A DNA stretch of 64,000 nucleotides, from contig OZ277031.1 of the NCBI GenBank assembly GCA_965613685.1, forward strand, positions 930,001 through 994,000. The letters are read 5' to 3'. The DNA comes from Methylotenera oryzisoli_B. Lineage in GTDB: Bacteria; Pseudomonadota; Gammaproteobacteria; Burkholderiales; Methylophilaceae. The translations under genes were made by a program, and so were the position numbers. Numbering within the stretch: the first letter of the stretch is position 1; every line of letters begins with the position of its first letter. Of the stretch, positions 35,118-44,342 are shown in pieces. The notes beneath the pieces are model-generated. The model was given only the letters and a program-made list of their open reading frames with translations. It did no database searches and had not been told where the DNA came from.

Positions 35118-36254
35118 TTAAGCATACGCACTTTCTTCCGTACTTAATTTTTGCAAATATTGACCATGTTCAGCTATGGCCATTCTTAACAAATCCATTC
35201 CTTCGCCGGTTTTAGCAGAAACGTGTAGGCTGCTAATTCTACCATATTCATCCCGGCTAATTGCAGGCATCAAGCCCACTCGATCTATCTGATTGTGCAC
35301 TAAAATTTGCGGTACATTAGCCGCCCCAATCTCAGCCAAGACCTTATTCACCTGGGCAATTTGTTCATCACGATTGGTGCTGGCGGTATCGACGATGTGC
35401 AAGAGCAGATCGGCCTGCACCGCCTCTTCCAGTGTAGCGCCGAAGGCTTCCACCAAAGCATGCGGCAAATGTTTAATAAAGCCCACGGTATCGGACAACA
35501 CCACCGAACCGCAATCGGCTATGTAAATTTTATGCGTGGTGGTATCCAAGGTGGCAAACAACTGATCTGCCACGTAAATGTCGGCTTTGGTTAAGCGATT
35601 AAACACGGTGGATTTACCGGCATTGGTGTAACCAACCAAGGACACCGTCATAACATTGGAACGTTTGCGCGCCCGTCTTTGCATGCCTCGCTGGGCTTTG
35701 AGCTTTAGCAATTTCTCACGCAATTGTTTAACCCGCACGCGCAGCATGCGCCTGTCTAGTTCCAACTGCGTTTCACCAGGGCCACCACGCACGCCTATGC
35801 CGCCTTTTTGCCGTTCCAAATGGGTCCAACCTCGCACCAAGCGGGTAGATAAATGCTCCAACTGAGCCAACTCCACTTGCAATTTACCTTCGTGGCTTTG
35901 TGCGCGCTGACTGAATATATCTAAAATTAAGCCGGTTCTATCCACCACCCGCGCTTGCAATAGCCGCTCTAAATTTCGCTGCTGGGATGGCGACAGATCA
36001 TGATTAAACACCGCAATATTGGCATCACTGGCTTGCATCATTTGCGCCAGTTCATCGGCTTTGCCACTGCCTATAAAGTGCTTGGCATCAGGCGCAGCGC
36101 GCTTGGCTTCAACGGTGCCGCGTATGGCCAAACCGGCCGTTAAACTTAACTGCCTGAGTTCGTGCAAACTTTCTTGGTAATCGTGATCACCGAAGTCCAC
36201 GCTCACCATAATGGCGGCATCAAAGCCGCCAGGTCGCTCAAACAAATCTTTCAA
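35118..36254 (-). CDS. hflX: GTPase HflX
   Basis: 378-residue ribosome-associated GTPase that rescues or splits stalled ribosomes in E. coli. The N-terminal HflX domain includes HEGKLQVELAQLEHLSTRL and GGPGETQLE, then the G domain with P-loop GYTNAGKST and DTVGFI. No ATG exists near the 5' end. TTG at 36254 opens the frame, but TTG at 36245 (giving MFERPGG) aligns better with E. coli MFDRY and may be the true start. It lies 31 bp after hfq. Confidence 0.93.
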   Translation of the reverse strand: MKDLFERPGGFDAAIMVSVDFGDHDYQESLHELRQLSLTAGLAIRGTVEAKRAAPDAKHFIGSGKADELAQMMQASDANIAVFNHDLSPSQQRNLERLLQARVVDRTGLILDIFSQRAQSHEGKLQVELAQLEHLSTRLVRGWTHLERQKGGIGVRGGPGETQLELDRRMLRVRVKQLREKLLKLKAQRGMQRRARKRSNVMTVSLVGYTNAGKSTVFNRLTKADIYVADQLFATLDTTTHKIYIADCGSVVLSDTVGFIKHLPHALVEAFGATLEEAVQADLLLHIVDTASTNRDEQIAQVNKVLAEIGAANVPQILVHNQIDRVGLMPAISRDEYGRISSLHVSAKTGEGMDLLRMAIAEHGQYLQKLSTEESAYA

Positions 36255-36285
36255 GGTTTATAAAACCACGCGGATTGAACGGTTG

Positions 36286-36522
36286 TTATTCGGCATCTTC
36301 AGTAGAACTAAATGCCACCATGCGTGCTGGCACGATGGTTGAAATGGCATGCTTGTAAACCATTTGGGTGACGGTATTTTTGAGCAAAATCACGTATTGA
36401 TCGAACGAATCAACCTGACCTTGTAATTTAATGCCGTTGACGAGATAGATAGATACAGCGACGTGTTCTTTACGTAAGGCGTTAAGAAACGGGTCTTGTA
36501 ACATTTGTCCTTTTTGATTCAT
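36286..36522 (-). CDS. hfq: RNA chaperone Hfq
   Basis: 78-residue Sm-like hexameric protein that pairs small RNAs with mRNAs. Sm1 (VAVSIYLVNGIKLQGQVDSF) and the Sm2 YKHAIST motif are intact. The short acidic C-terminus (SSTEDAE) matches betaproteobacterial Hfq. A strong ribosome site AGGAGA lies 6 bp before the ATG, and a promoter-like sequence is upstream. Confidence 0.97.
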   Translation of the reverse strand: MNQKGQMLQDPFLNALRKEHVAVSIYLVNGIKLQGQVDSFDQYVILLKNTVTQMVYKHAISTIVPARMVAFSSTEDAE

Positions 36523-36563
36523 GGTGTCTCCTATTGTTTGGAGTTAAATAAAAACTGCTAGTG

Positions 36564-36591
36564 ATAATACGCTGCTTACAATTTAGATCAA
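36564..36591 (-). promoter_or_regulatory. Candidate hfq promoter
   Basis: On the minus strand TTGATC (36591-36586), 16 bp, then TATTAT (36569-36564), about 42 bp before the hfq ATG. This would drive hfq and possibly the whole run through the H4MPT genes. Confidence 0.45.
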
Positions 36592-36625
36592 TGGCTGGCC
36601 CAGCTTATTAAACAAAAGCCAATGG

Positions 36626-38035
36626 CTATTTTAGTACGGCCTGCAATCTGGCTAAGACTTCTGCTTTACCCAATATAGCCATAACCTGATCTATGCTGGG
36701 TGACTGCGCTGTGCCGGTGAGGGCCACTCGCAGCGGCATAGCCAATTTAGGAAACTTCAAGCCGTTTTTAGTAACCGCGTCATTAATGGCTTGGTGTATG
36801 GCTTCGGCCTGCCAATCGCACGCATTTAATGCAGCGCTTAATTCAACCAGCACTGGCATGACGTCTGGCGTTAAGTGTTTCTCAACGGCGGCGGCATCCA
36901 AACTGGGTTTTTCAAAGAAATAGACTAAGCCATCAGCCAATTCGTTCAGGGTATTTACCCTTTCTTTATACAAGGCGATGCTGGCTGACAATTTAGCCGT
37001 ATCAGGCGCCAACACCCCTCTTAGTGCCAAACGCTGCAATTGGTCTGCCAGCAAGGCAGTTGGCTCAGCTTGCTTAATGTAATGGGCATTGAGCCAATTG
37101 AGTTTTTCGGTATTAAATTGTGCGGCCGATGGGGTAATGTGATCCAAATCAAACCAGGCAGCAAATTGCTGCTTGCTGAACACCTCTTCGTCGCCATGAC
37201 TCCAACCTAGCCTAGCCAAGTAATTGATAACCGCCTCTGGCAAATAGCCGTCTTCATGGTACTGCATGACGCTAACCGCCCCATGCCGCTTGGATAGCTT
37301 TTGCCCATCGCCGCCTAATATCATGGATAAGTGAGCGTATTGCGGCACCTGTATGCTGCTGTCGATCTCGGACAAGGCACGCAACATATTGATTTGCCGC
37401 GGGGTGTTATTGACGTGATCGTCGCCGCGTATGACTTGGCTAATGCCCATGTCGCTGTCGTCCACTACCACGCAAAAATTATAGGTAGGCGTGCCATCAG
37501 CCCGAGCAATGATTAAGTCATCCAATTCGCTATTGGCAATCTCTATGCGACCTTTAACCAAGTCGTCCCATGCCACCACGCCGTCTTGCGGATTCTTAAA
37601 ACGGATAACCGGGGCAATGTCAGCAGGCGGATGGGGCAATACTTTACCCGGTTCAGGACGCCATTTGCCGTCGTAGCGCGGCTTCAATTTTTGCGCCATC
37701 TGCTGTTCACGCAAAGCTTCCAATTCTTCCTTGCTGCTGTAACAATAATAGGCACTGCCTGCTGCCAACATGCTTTGTATGACGATTTTGTAGCGGTCCA
37801 TACGCTGCATTTGATAAAACGGGCCTTGGTCGTAATCCAAACCCAGCCATTGCATGCCGTCCAATATAGCCTGCACGGCTTCTGGCGTGCTGCGTGCCAC
37901 ATCGGTGTCTTCAATACGCAAGATAAACTCACCACCGTGCTTCTTGGCATAGGCCCAAGAAAATAAGGCGGTACGTGCACCGCCTATGTGTAAGAAACCG
38001 GTTGGGCTGGGAGCAAATCGTGTACGAACGGTCAT
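36626..38035 (-). CDS. gltX: Glutamate--tRNA ligase
   Basis: 469-residue class I synthetase charging tRNA-Glu. HIGH motif HIGGARTALF and KMSKS variant KLSKRHG are present, with the stem-contact and anticodon-binding domains completing the usual length. The ATG at 38035 (MTVRTRFAPSPTG) fits the family; a TTG two codons upstream is less likely. It is not close enough to hfq (103 bp) to say they share a transcript. Confidence 0.96.
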   Translation of the reverse strand: MTVRTRFAPSPTGFLHIGGARTALFSWAYAKKHGGEFILRIEDTDVARSTPEAVQAILDGMQWLGLDYDQGPFYQMQRMDRYKIVIQSMLAAGSAYYCYSSKEELEALREQQMAQKLKPRYDGKWRPEPGKVLPHPPADIAPVIRFKNPQDGVVAWDDLVKGRIEIANSELDDLIIARADGTPTYNFCVVVDDSDMGISQVIRGDDHVNNTPRQINMLRALSEIDSSIQVPQYAHLSMILGGDGQKLSKRHGAVSVMQYHEDGYLPEAVINYLARLGWSHGDEEVFSKQQFAAWFDLDHITPSAAQFNTEKLNWLNAHYIKQAEPTALLADQLQRLALRGVLAPDTAKLSASIALYKERVNTLNELADGLVYFFEKPSLDAAAVEKHLTPDVMPVLVELSAALNACDWQAEAIHQAINDAVTKNGLKFPKLAMPLRVALTGTAQSPSIDQVMAILGKAEVLARLQAVLK

Positions 38036-38107
38036 AGTCAATCAGGCATTAAAAATAATGCGTCATTTTACCATGGGCTAGCCCGTCACTGGCGACTTAT
38101 GCGTAAC

Positions 38108-39523
38108 TTAGTTGGCGGCCTGCCAACCACCGCCTAAGGCTTTAAATAGGGCTACCGTGGCTTGCAACCTAGCCTCACGCGCTTGCACAAAACTCAGTTC
38201 AGCTGCGTGAAAAACCCGCTGCGCATCAAGCACATCCAGGTAGGCCGAATAACCCGACTGATAGCGACGCATGGCAATGTCTAAGGCTTTTTTGGCTGCC
38301 ACTTGGCTGTCGCTCAAGGCCGATTCCCGCTCGGCATTTTGCCGCACGGCCACCAAGGCGTCGTTCACCTCGGTGAATGCGGTTTGTATGACACGCTCGT
38401 AATTGGCTAATACTTGCTTTTGCTGCGCACTGGCTTGATCCACTTGCGCGCCGCGCTTACCCGAATCAAAAATAGGCAGATTTAAATTCAAGCCCCCAGT
38501 CCAAATACGCGACGAGGCTTTTAGCACATCACTTAATGCCAGGCTCTCGCCACCAAAAGCAGCGGTTAAGGATATGCTGGGGTACAAAGCGGCTTTGGCC
38601 ACCCCTATGTTGGCGTTGGCTGAAATCAGCTGTTGCTCGGCTAAGCGCACATCCGGCCTAGCCTCAAGCAAACTTGACGGCAAGCCAACAGGTGGCGTGG
38701 GTGGGTGCGACAAACCTGGTTGCGCCAATGCTGGAATACTTAATTCCAGATTGCCGCTTAAGCTGGCCAATTGATGCAAGGTTTGTGCTCTTAGCTTCGC
38801 CAATTCCGCCAATTGGGCTTTTAGGCTGGCACTGGCAGCTTCCGCTTGATGCAAATCTAAGCCGGAGGCCACGCCACCTTCAAGGCGCCGGCGGGTTAGG
38901 GTTAAGCTGGCTTCGCGGGTTTTTAAGCTGGCAAGCGCAATTGCCGTTTGTGCATCCAAGCTGCGCAAGACCCAATACTGCTGGGTGATCATGCCGGTTA
39001 GCGACAAATCCACGGTGGCTTTGGCGTAATGGCCGGCTAAAGCCTGAGCTCGCGCCGACTCTTTTGCGCGACGTAATTTTCCCCAAAAGTCTAATTCAAA
39101 AGACGTGCCAATTTGCGTATTGAAATTATTGCGCGGGTTTTCAGCAAACACCGGAAAAGGACCGGATTCGGTTACGCGCGTCCTGGTCGCCCGGCCATCT
39201 AAATTAAGGCTAGGGAAAGTCTCCGCTCCGACTTCGCGGGCCGCCGCCTCGACTTCCTCTATGCGCGCAACCGCTTGTTTGATATCCGCATTATTTTGCA
39301 GAGCTTGGTGGATTAAATCATTAAGCGTGGCATCTTGGTACAAGGTCCACCATGAAGCACTGATGGCCGTGCTGGCAGCAACGGCATCAGACTGATTGTA
39401 GGCACTAGGCAAAGCCACATTCGGGCGTTGGTAGTCCAAACCCAATGGCGCACAGGCGCTGATCAGCAACAGCAATGGGGCAACAAAAACCCGAGCTACC
39501 CTACTAACTTGAATGGCTATCAT
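38108..39523 (-). CDS. Outer membrane efflux lipoprotein (NodT/OprM type)
   Basis: 471-residue TolC-like outer membrane channel, last of the three RND genes. The signal ends in a lipobox LISAC with Cys24 as lipid site, as in OprM/NodT proteins. Two outer membrane efflux repeats follow (about 60-250 and 270-455). Its ATG overlaps the pump gene stop by 4 bp. It completes the path from inner membrane pump to the outside. Confidence 0.92.
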   Translation of the reverse strand: MIAIQVSRVARVFVAPLLLLISACAPLGLDYQRPNVALPSAYNQSDAVAASTAISASWWTLYQDATLNDLIHQALQNNADIKQAVARIEEVEAAAREVGAETFPSLNLDGRATRTRVTESGPFPVFAENPRNNFNTQIGTSFELDFWGKLRRAKESARAQALAGHYAKATVDLSLTGMITQQYWVLRSLDAQTAIALASLKTREASLTLTRRRLEGGVASGLDLHQAEAASASLKAQLAELAKLRAQTLHQLASLSGNLELSIPALAQPGLSHPPTPPVGLPSSLLEARPDVRLAEQQLISANANIGVAKAALYPSISLTAAFGGESLALSDVLKASSRIWTGGLNLNLPIFDSGKRGAQVDQASAQQKQVLANYERVIQTAFTEVNDALVAVRQNAERESALSDSQVAAKKALDIAMRRYQSGYSAYLDVLDAQRVFHAAELSFVQAREARLQATVALFKALGGGWQAAN

Positions 39524-42500
39524 GGGGTTTCCTTAGCACTGACTTGCGATTCCAACTGGCCATGGTGCCGAATGTGCTTACCACTTAACCAAGTAAAGAA
39601 CAGTGGAATAAAAATAGTCGCGACAAAGGTAGCCAATAGCATGCCACCAAACACGCCGGTGCCCATGGAACGCCTTGCCGCCGCACCGGCGCCGGATGCC
39701 ACCACCAAAGGCACGATGCCCAAGACAAATGCCATGGATGTCATGACGATAGGCCTAAATCGCAAGCGGGCCGCTTCTAAGGCCGCTTCAGCAACCGGCA
39801 TACCCTGCTCCATTTTCTGACTGGCAAACTCGACAATCAAAATGGCATTTTTTGCCGCCAAGCCTATCAAGGTAATGAGGCCTATTTGGAAGTAGATGTC
39901 ATTAGGCATACCACGTAATAACACGGCTAGAAATGCGCCAGCCAAGGCAAACGGCACGGCCATGATAACGGCCAAGGGCAGCGCCCATGTTTCAAACTGC
40001 GCCGCCAATATCAAGAACACCATGATGATGGCAAAGCCAAAGGCGAATACGGCGGCTGAACCGGTGCGTTTTTCCTGATAAGCCTGCGCGGTCCAAGCAA
40101 TTTGGTAACCGTCAGGCAGATTGCTGGCCGCAATCCGCTCCACTGCCTTAATGGCATCGCCTGAGCTCACACCCGGCGCGCCGGCGCCAAACACCTTAGC
40201 CGACAACAAGCCGTTGTAACGCTCTAACTGTTCCGCCCCAACCCGGTTGCTCACCTTGCTTAAAGCCGACAAGGGGATCATGTTGCCATTGGGCGCGCTA
40301 GCGCTAGGCTGACTGCGCACGTAGACCTTACCTAAGTCTTCCGCCTGCATTCTAAATTGCGCCTCGGCCTGCAACTGCACGCGGTAGGTACGGCCATTTT
40401 TATTAAAATCGTTGACATAATAGGAGCCCATGGTGCTTTGCAAGGTGGTGTAGATATCGGCAATGCGCACCCCTTGCGAGATGGCTTTGGCTTCGTCCAC
40501 TTCTATGAGCAATTGCGGCACGGTAGGCCGGAAAAAGGTTTTAGGTGGGGTCAAATTAGGGTCTTTGCCCATGGCCTCCATTAAATTATTCATCACTGCG
40601 GCCAACTTAATGGGGTCGGTATCGCGCTGACTTTGCACGTACACCTCAAACCCTGCCGCGGTGCCCAAACCCCTAATGGCCGGCGGGTTAACAGCAAATG
40701 CCAACCCATCGGGCTGACTCATGCCTATGCCAAACAGCTTGCCGACAATTTGATCGGCGCTGGTTTCACGTAGGCTCCAATCCTTGAGTCGCACAAACAT
40801 GGTGGCGGCGTTGGTTTTATTGGCGCCAGTGAGCAATTCCAAGCCGTTTACGGCAAATTCATGGGCCACGGCTGGGTCGAGGGCAATCGCCGAACGGATG
40901 GCTTCCGTGGTTTTAGTAGTCCGGCTCAATGTCGCGCCATCTGGCATCACCACTATGGTCACCACGTAGCCTTGGTCTTCTGCCGGCACAAAACTACCGG
41001 GCACTTTCATGAACAACACCACGCAGGCCAGCACTATGCCGACAAAGGCCAAGCCACCTATGATTTTATGCTTGAGGGTTAGGGCCACGGTGTGGGTGTA
41101 AAAACTCGAAAAGCGACTAAAGCCCCTATTAAAAGCTTGAAAGAAGCGATTTTCAGCGTGATTTTTCTGCAATATCATGGCGCACAATGCCGGGGTGAGG
41201 GTTAACGCCACCACCCCCGATATCACCACGGCAATCGCCACGGTCACGGCGAACTGCCGATACAGCTCACCGGCAATGCCACCTTGAAAAGCCACGGGCA
41301 CAAACACCGCACACAACACCAAAACAATGGCGACAACAGCGGCCGAAACCTGCCGTATGGATTTAATGGCCGCCGGCAAGGGCGCTAAATTTTCTTCGCG
41401 CATGAGGCGTTCGGTGTTTTCCAGCACCACAATCGCGTCGTCCACCACTATGCCTATGGCCAGTATCATGGCAAACAAGGTGAGTAAATTAATGGAAAAG
41501 CCAAACAGGTATAAACCGGCAAAGGTACCGATTAAGGAAATCGGCACAGCAATGATGGGAATCAGGGTGGCGCGCCAACTTTGCAGGAACAAGAAAACCA
41601 CCAAGACCACCAAGACCAAGGCTTCAGCAAAGGTTTTAAACACCTCTTCTATGGTGGCTTTAACGAAATCGCTGGTGTCATAAGGGATGGTGTAAACCAT
41701 GCCAGCCGGGAAACGGCCGGTTAACTCCGCCATTTTAGCTTTGATGCCTTGCGCCGTGTCCAAGGCATTGGCACCCGTTTGTAAAAAGATAGGAATGGCC
41801 ACACCGGCTTGACCGTCCAGCGCAGAAGTGACGTTGTAACTTTGTGCACCCAATTCAACGCGGGCCACGTCTTTTAAATACAGCAGACCACGCGGGCCAT
41901 CGGCCCGAATAATAATGTTGCCAAACTCAGCAGGATCAAGCAAACGGCCTTTAGCACTGACCGTGTAAACCAATTGCTGGGAACTGGGGGCCGGCTCTTG
42001 GCCTATTTTGCCGGCCGCGTATTGGTTGTTTTGTGCAGCAATGGCTGCCGCGACATCGCTGGAACTGACCCCCAACTGCGCCATGCGGTCGGGGCGCAAC
42101 CAGATACGCATGGCGTAATCTTGCCCGCCAAATATCAAGGCGTCGCCCACGCCTTTCACCCGCTTTAATTCATCCAAGACATTCAAAGTGGCGTAATTGC
42201 TCAGGTACAACCTATCGTGCTTGGCGTCTTTAGAAGTCAACATCACCACCAGCAAGATGTCATTGGATTTCTTCTGCACAATCAAACCGTTGCGCCTCAC
42301 GTCATCGGGCAACCTTGGGGTGGCAATGTTGACGCGATTGCTGACATTAAAGGTCGCCTGATCGACATTGGTGCCCACCTCAAAGGTGGCCGTGATCACC
42401 AAGGTGCCACTGGAGTCGGCGCTGGAATTGAAATACAAGAGGTTGTCTACCCCGCTCAATTGCTCCTCGATCGGGCCGGCCACGGTTTTGGCTAAGGTGT

Positions 42501-42663
42501 CGGCACTCGCGCCTGGGTAGCTGGCAGTGATGGTGACCGTTGGGGGAGCAATTTGCGGGTACTGTGCGATGGGTAACTTAAAGGCGGCGGCCAAGCCAGC
42601 CAGCACAATAATAATGGACAGCACGGAGGCGAAAATCGGCCTGGTGATAAAAAACTTGGTCAT
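39520..42663 (-). CDS. RND efflux pump inner membrane transporter (AcrB/MexB-like, HAE1)
   Basis: 1047-residue proton-driven pump with 12 expected membrane segments and two large periplasmic loops. The N-terminus MTKFFITRPIFASVLSIIIV and the TM4 region GIVVDDAIVVLENTER (the paired acidic proton relay residues) are typical of HAE1 hydrophobic/amphiphilic drug pumps. Substrates probably include antibiotics, solvents or detergents; specificity cannot be read here. Flanked by its adaptor (9 bp upstream) and outer membrane channel (4 bp overlap). Confidence 0.95.
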   Translation of the reverse strand: MTKFFITRPIFASVLSIIIVLAGLAAAFKLPIAQYPQIAPPTVTITASYPGASADTLAKTVAGPIEEQLSGVDNLLYFNSSADSSGTLVITATFEVGTNVDQATFNVSNRVNIATPRLPDDVRRNGLIVQKKSNDILLVVMLTSKDAKHDRLYLSNYATLNVLDELKRVKGVGDALIFGGQDYAMRIWLRPDRMAQLGVSSSDVAAAIAAQNNQYAAGKIGQEPAPSSQQLVYTVSAKGRLLDPAEFGNIIIRADGPRGLLYLKDVARVELGAQSYNVTSALDGQAGVAIPIFLQTGANALDTAQGIKAKMAELTGRFPAGMVYTIPYDTSDFVKATIEEVFKTFAEALVLVVLVVFLFLQSWRATLIPIIAVPISLIGTFAGLYLFGFSINLLTLFAMILAIGIVVDDAIVVLENTERLMREENLAPLPAAIKSIRQVSAAVVAIVLVLCAVFVPVAFQGGIAGELYRQFAVTVAIAVVISGVVALTLTPALCAMILQKNHAENRFFQAFNRGFSRFSSFYTHTVALTLKHKIIGGLAFVGIVLACVVLFMKVPGSFVPAEDQGYVVTIVVMPDGATLSRTTKTTEAIRSAIALDPAVAHEFAVNGLELLTGANKTNAATMFVRLKDWSLRETSADQIVGKLFGIGMSQPDGLAFAVNPPAIRGLGTAAGFEVYVQSQRDTDPIKLAAVMNNLMEAMGKDPNLTPPKTFFRPTVPQLLIEVDEAKAISQGVRIADIYTTLQSTMGSYYVNDFNKNGRTYRVQLQAEAQFRMQAEDLGKVYVRSQPSASAPNGNMIPLSALSKVSNRVGAEQLERYNGLLSAKVFGAGAPGVSSGDAIKAVERIAASNLPDGYQIAWTAQAYQEKRTGSAAVFAFGFAIIMVFLILAAQFETWALPLAVIMAVPFALAGAFLAVLLRGMPNDIYFQIGLITLIGLAAKNAILIVEFASQKMEQGMPVAEAALEAARLRFRPIVMTSMAFVLGIVPLVVASGAGAAARRSMGTGVFGGMLLATFVATIFIPLFFTWLSGKHIRHHGQLESQVSAKETP

Positions 42664-42672
42664 GGCCCTGTC

Positions 42673-43866
42673 CTATTTCGCTTTAGCCGATGATGGCGTT
42701 GCTTCTTGGTATGGATGGGGCAACACCTCGGCACCTGGGCGCATTTTGATTAAATTGTCGGCAATGACTTGCTCGCCTGCTTTTAAGCCGCTCAAGATCA
42801 CCCACGATTGACCTTGCCACCCGCCCTCTACTACAGGTCGCACGTTGGCCAATACTTTGCCTTGGGCATTTTTTTCTGCGACAAAAACAAATTTACCTTG
42901 ATCGCCGGTCAACACCGCTGTTTGCGGCAATAAAAATACACCTTTACGGCTGCCGGTGGTGACACGAACACGAACAAACTGGCCAGGCAACAAGGCCTTG
43001 TCGGCATTGGCAAAGCTGGCGCGCAATTGTTGGGTACCCAATTGCGGGTCTATGCTGCTCGCCGCAAAGTTTAACTGGCCTGTTTGTGGGTAATCTTGGC
43101 CGTTAGGTAAAATGAGATGCAATTGTTTGACTCGGGCTGGCGACAAATAGCCACCCAATAAAGCCAATTCGCTATCGGACAAACTAAAGCGCACCCATAT
43201 TGGGTTGATTTGGTAGACACGGGTTAAGAGGCTGGTGTTGGCATTCACCAAAGCGCCTTCTGATAACTCAAAGCGGCCCGCCATGCCGGCTAGCGGCGAG
43301 GTCACGGTGGTGTAGGATAAATTTAACTGCGCTTCACGCAGATTGGCCTGGTATTGCGCCAGCGCCGCTTTGGCCATGCTGTTGTCGGACCAGGCGTTGT
43401 CGGCCTCACGCTGGCTGACCGACTCGGTGGCTAACAGGCTTTTTAAGCGCTGCGCTTCTCGTTCGGTTTGTTCCACCTTAGCCTGCTGTTGCGCTAATTG
43501 CGCTTTTGCATTGCTCAAGGCAATTTGAAACGGCACAGGGTCAATTAAAAATAACGCCTGCCCTTGCTTGATAGGCGCGCCTTCTTCAAACAGTTTCTTC
43601 AGGACGATACCGCCCACTCGCGGGCGTATCTCCACTTCTTTTGCACCCTCGGTTTGCGCCACGGTCTCGGCCGCAATCGGCACATTGGTGGCTTGCAGCG
43701 TAATCACGCCTACCGGCATGGCAGGCATGGCCATGCCATTGGCCGCCGGCTCTTGTTTATCACAAGCGCTTAAACTCAAGCTTAGAATTAGGCAAAGGGA
43801 TAAAGGCTTTATTTGGGTGCGTAAGAACGACGTCAGCGTCACTGACGCCTGGCGGTTTAAGGTCAT
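42673..43866 (-). CDS. RND efflux periplasmic adaptor (AcrA-like lipoprotein)
   Basis: 397-residue membrane fusion protein linking pump and channel. A lipoprotein signal ends at SLSLSAC with Cys35. Then come a barrel-sandwich half-motif (VEIRPRVGGIVLKKLFEEGA), an alpha-helical hairpin with AQQQAKVEQTEREAQRL, and beta-barrel/MP domains. I start at the ATG at 43866, which has GGAG 6 bp upstream. An in-frame ATG at 43878 lies inside a palindrome and lacks a ribosome site. First gene of the efflux operon; no regulator gene adjoins. Confidence 0.9.
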   Translation of the reverse strand: MTLNRQASVTLTSFLRTQIKPLSLCLILSLSLSACDKQEPAANGMAMPAMPVGVITLQATNVPIAAETVAQTEGAKEVEIRPRVGGIVLKKLFEEGAPIKQGQALFLIDPVPFQIALSNAKAQLAQQQAKVEQTEREAQRLKSLLATESVSQREADNAWSDNSMAKAALAQYQANLREAQLNLSYTTVTSPLAGMAGRFELSEGALVNANTSLLTRVYQINPIWVRFSLSDSELALLGGYLSPARVKQLHLILPNGQDYPQTGQLNFAASSIDPQLGTQQLRASFANADKALLPGQFVRVRVTTGSRKGVFLLPQTAVLTGDQGKFVFVAEKNAQGKVLANVRPVVEGGWQGQSWVILSGLKAGEQVIADNLIKMRPGAEVLPHPYQEATPSSAKAK

Positions 43867-43876
43867 GCTAGACTCC

Positions 43877-43897
43877 ATGCAGCCTGGTACGCTGCAT
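43877..43897. promoter_or_regulatory. Palindrome in the leader of the efflux operon
   Basis: ATGCAGC (43877-43883) is exactly complementary to GCTGCAT (43891-43897), spacer 7 bp. It ends just before the ribosome site of the adaptor gene. It could be a repressor operator or an mRNA hairpin that hides the start. No regulator gene is adjacent. Confidence 0.45.
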
Positions 43898-44018
43898 TGT
43901 TAAATTAAAAAGTATCAAGCTTCATTCTCACATAAAATCAAGCTAGACGCACGGCAAAAAGCTTGTTAAATGGCGATAGTGGGGCTACCATAAGGAAACA
44001 TTCGTGCTGGGAGGCATA

Positions 44019-44342
44019 GTGGAAATTCACACGGGCGAGATTTACGGTAAACAAACTGCGGCAAAATTTACCATGTATAACGTGCTAAAAGTGAGCAAAG
44101 CCATCGTCACCCTGCAAAAGATAGACAACCCCTTAAGTCTATTTGAAACCACCGCCGAAAAATTAGCCAGCTCAGGTTACGTGCGCATCAGCCAAACGCC
44201 TTACATAAACTTACAGGCCAGCACAGCCAAGAAGCGCAAAGCCGCCAAAAAACCGACGCGTTGCCCACTGACTTTTGATTTTTTAGAAGAGCGCGCAGAC
44301 AGCCAACGCCCGGCAGCCATCATGCCGGATTTATTTAATTAG
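44019..44342 (+). CDS. Hypothetical basic protein, 107 aa
   Basis: Unrecognised protein of 107 residues. The start GTG at 44019 has GGGAGG 4-5 bp upstream (MEIHTGEIYGKQ); a GTG at 44004 is weaker. The first ~70 residues look folded (FTMYNVLKVSKAIVTLQKID). A Lys/Arg/Ala-rich linker (KKRKAAKKPTR) and an acidic end follow. No signal peptide or membrane segment. It stands alone between the efflux operon (divergent) and rimO, whose 3' end it overlaps by 8 bp. The good ribosome site supports a real gene. Confidence 0.65.
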   Translation: MEIHTGEIYGKQTAAKFTMYNVLKVSKAIVTLQKIDNPLSLFETTAEKLASSGYVRISQTPYINLQASTAKKRKAAKKPTRCPLTFDFLEERADSQRPAAIMPDLFN

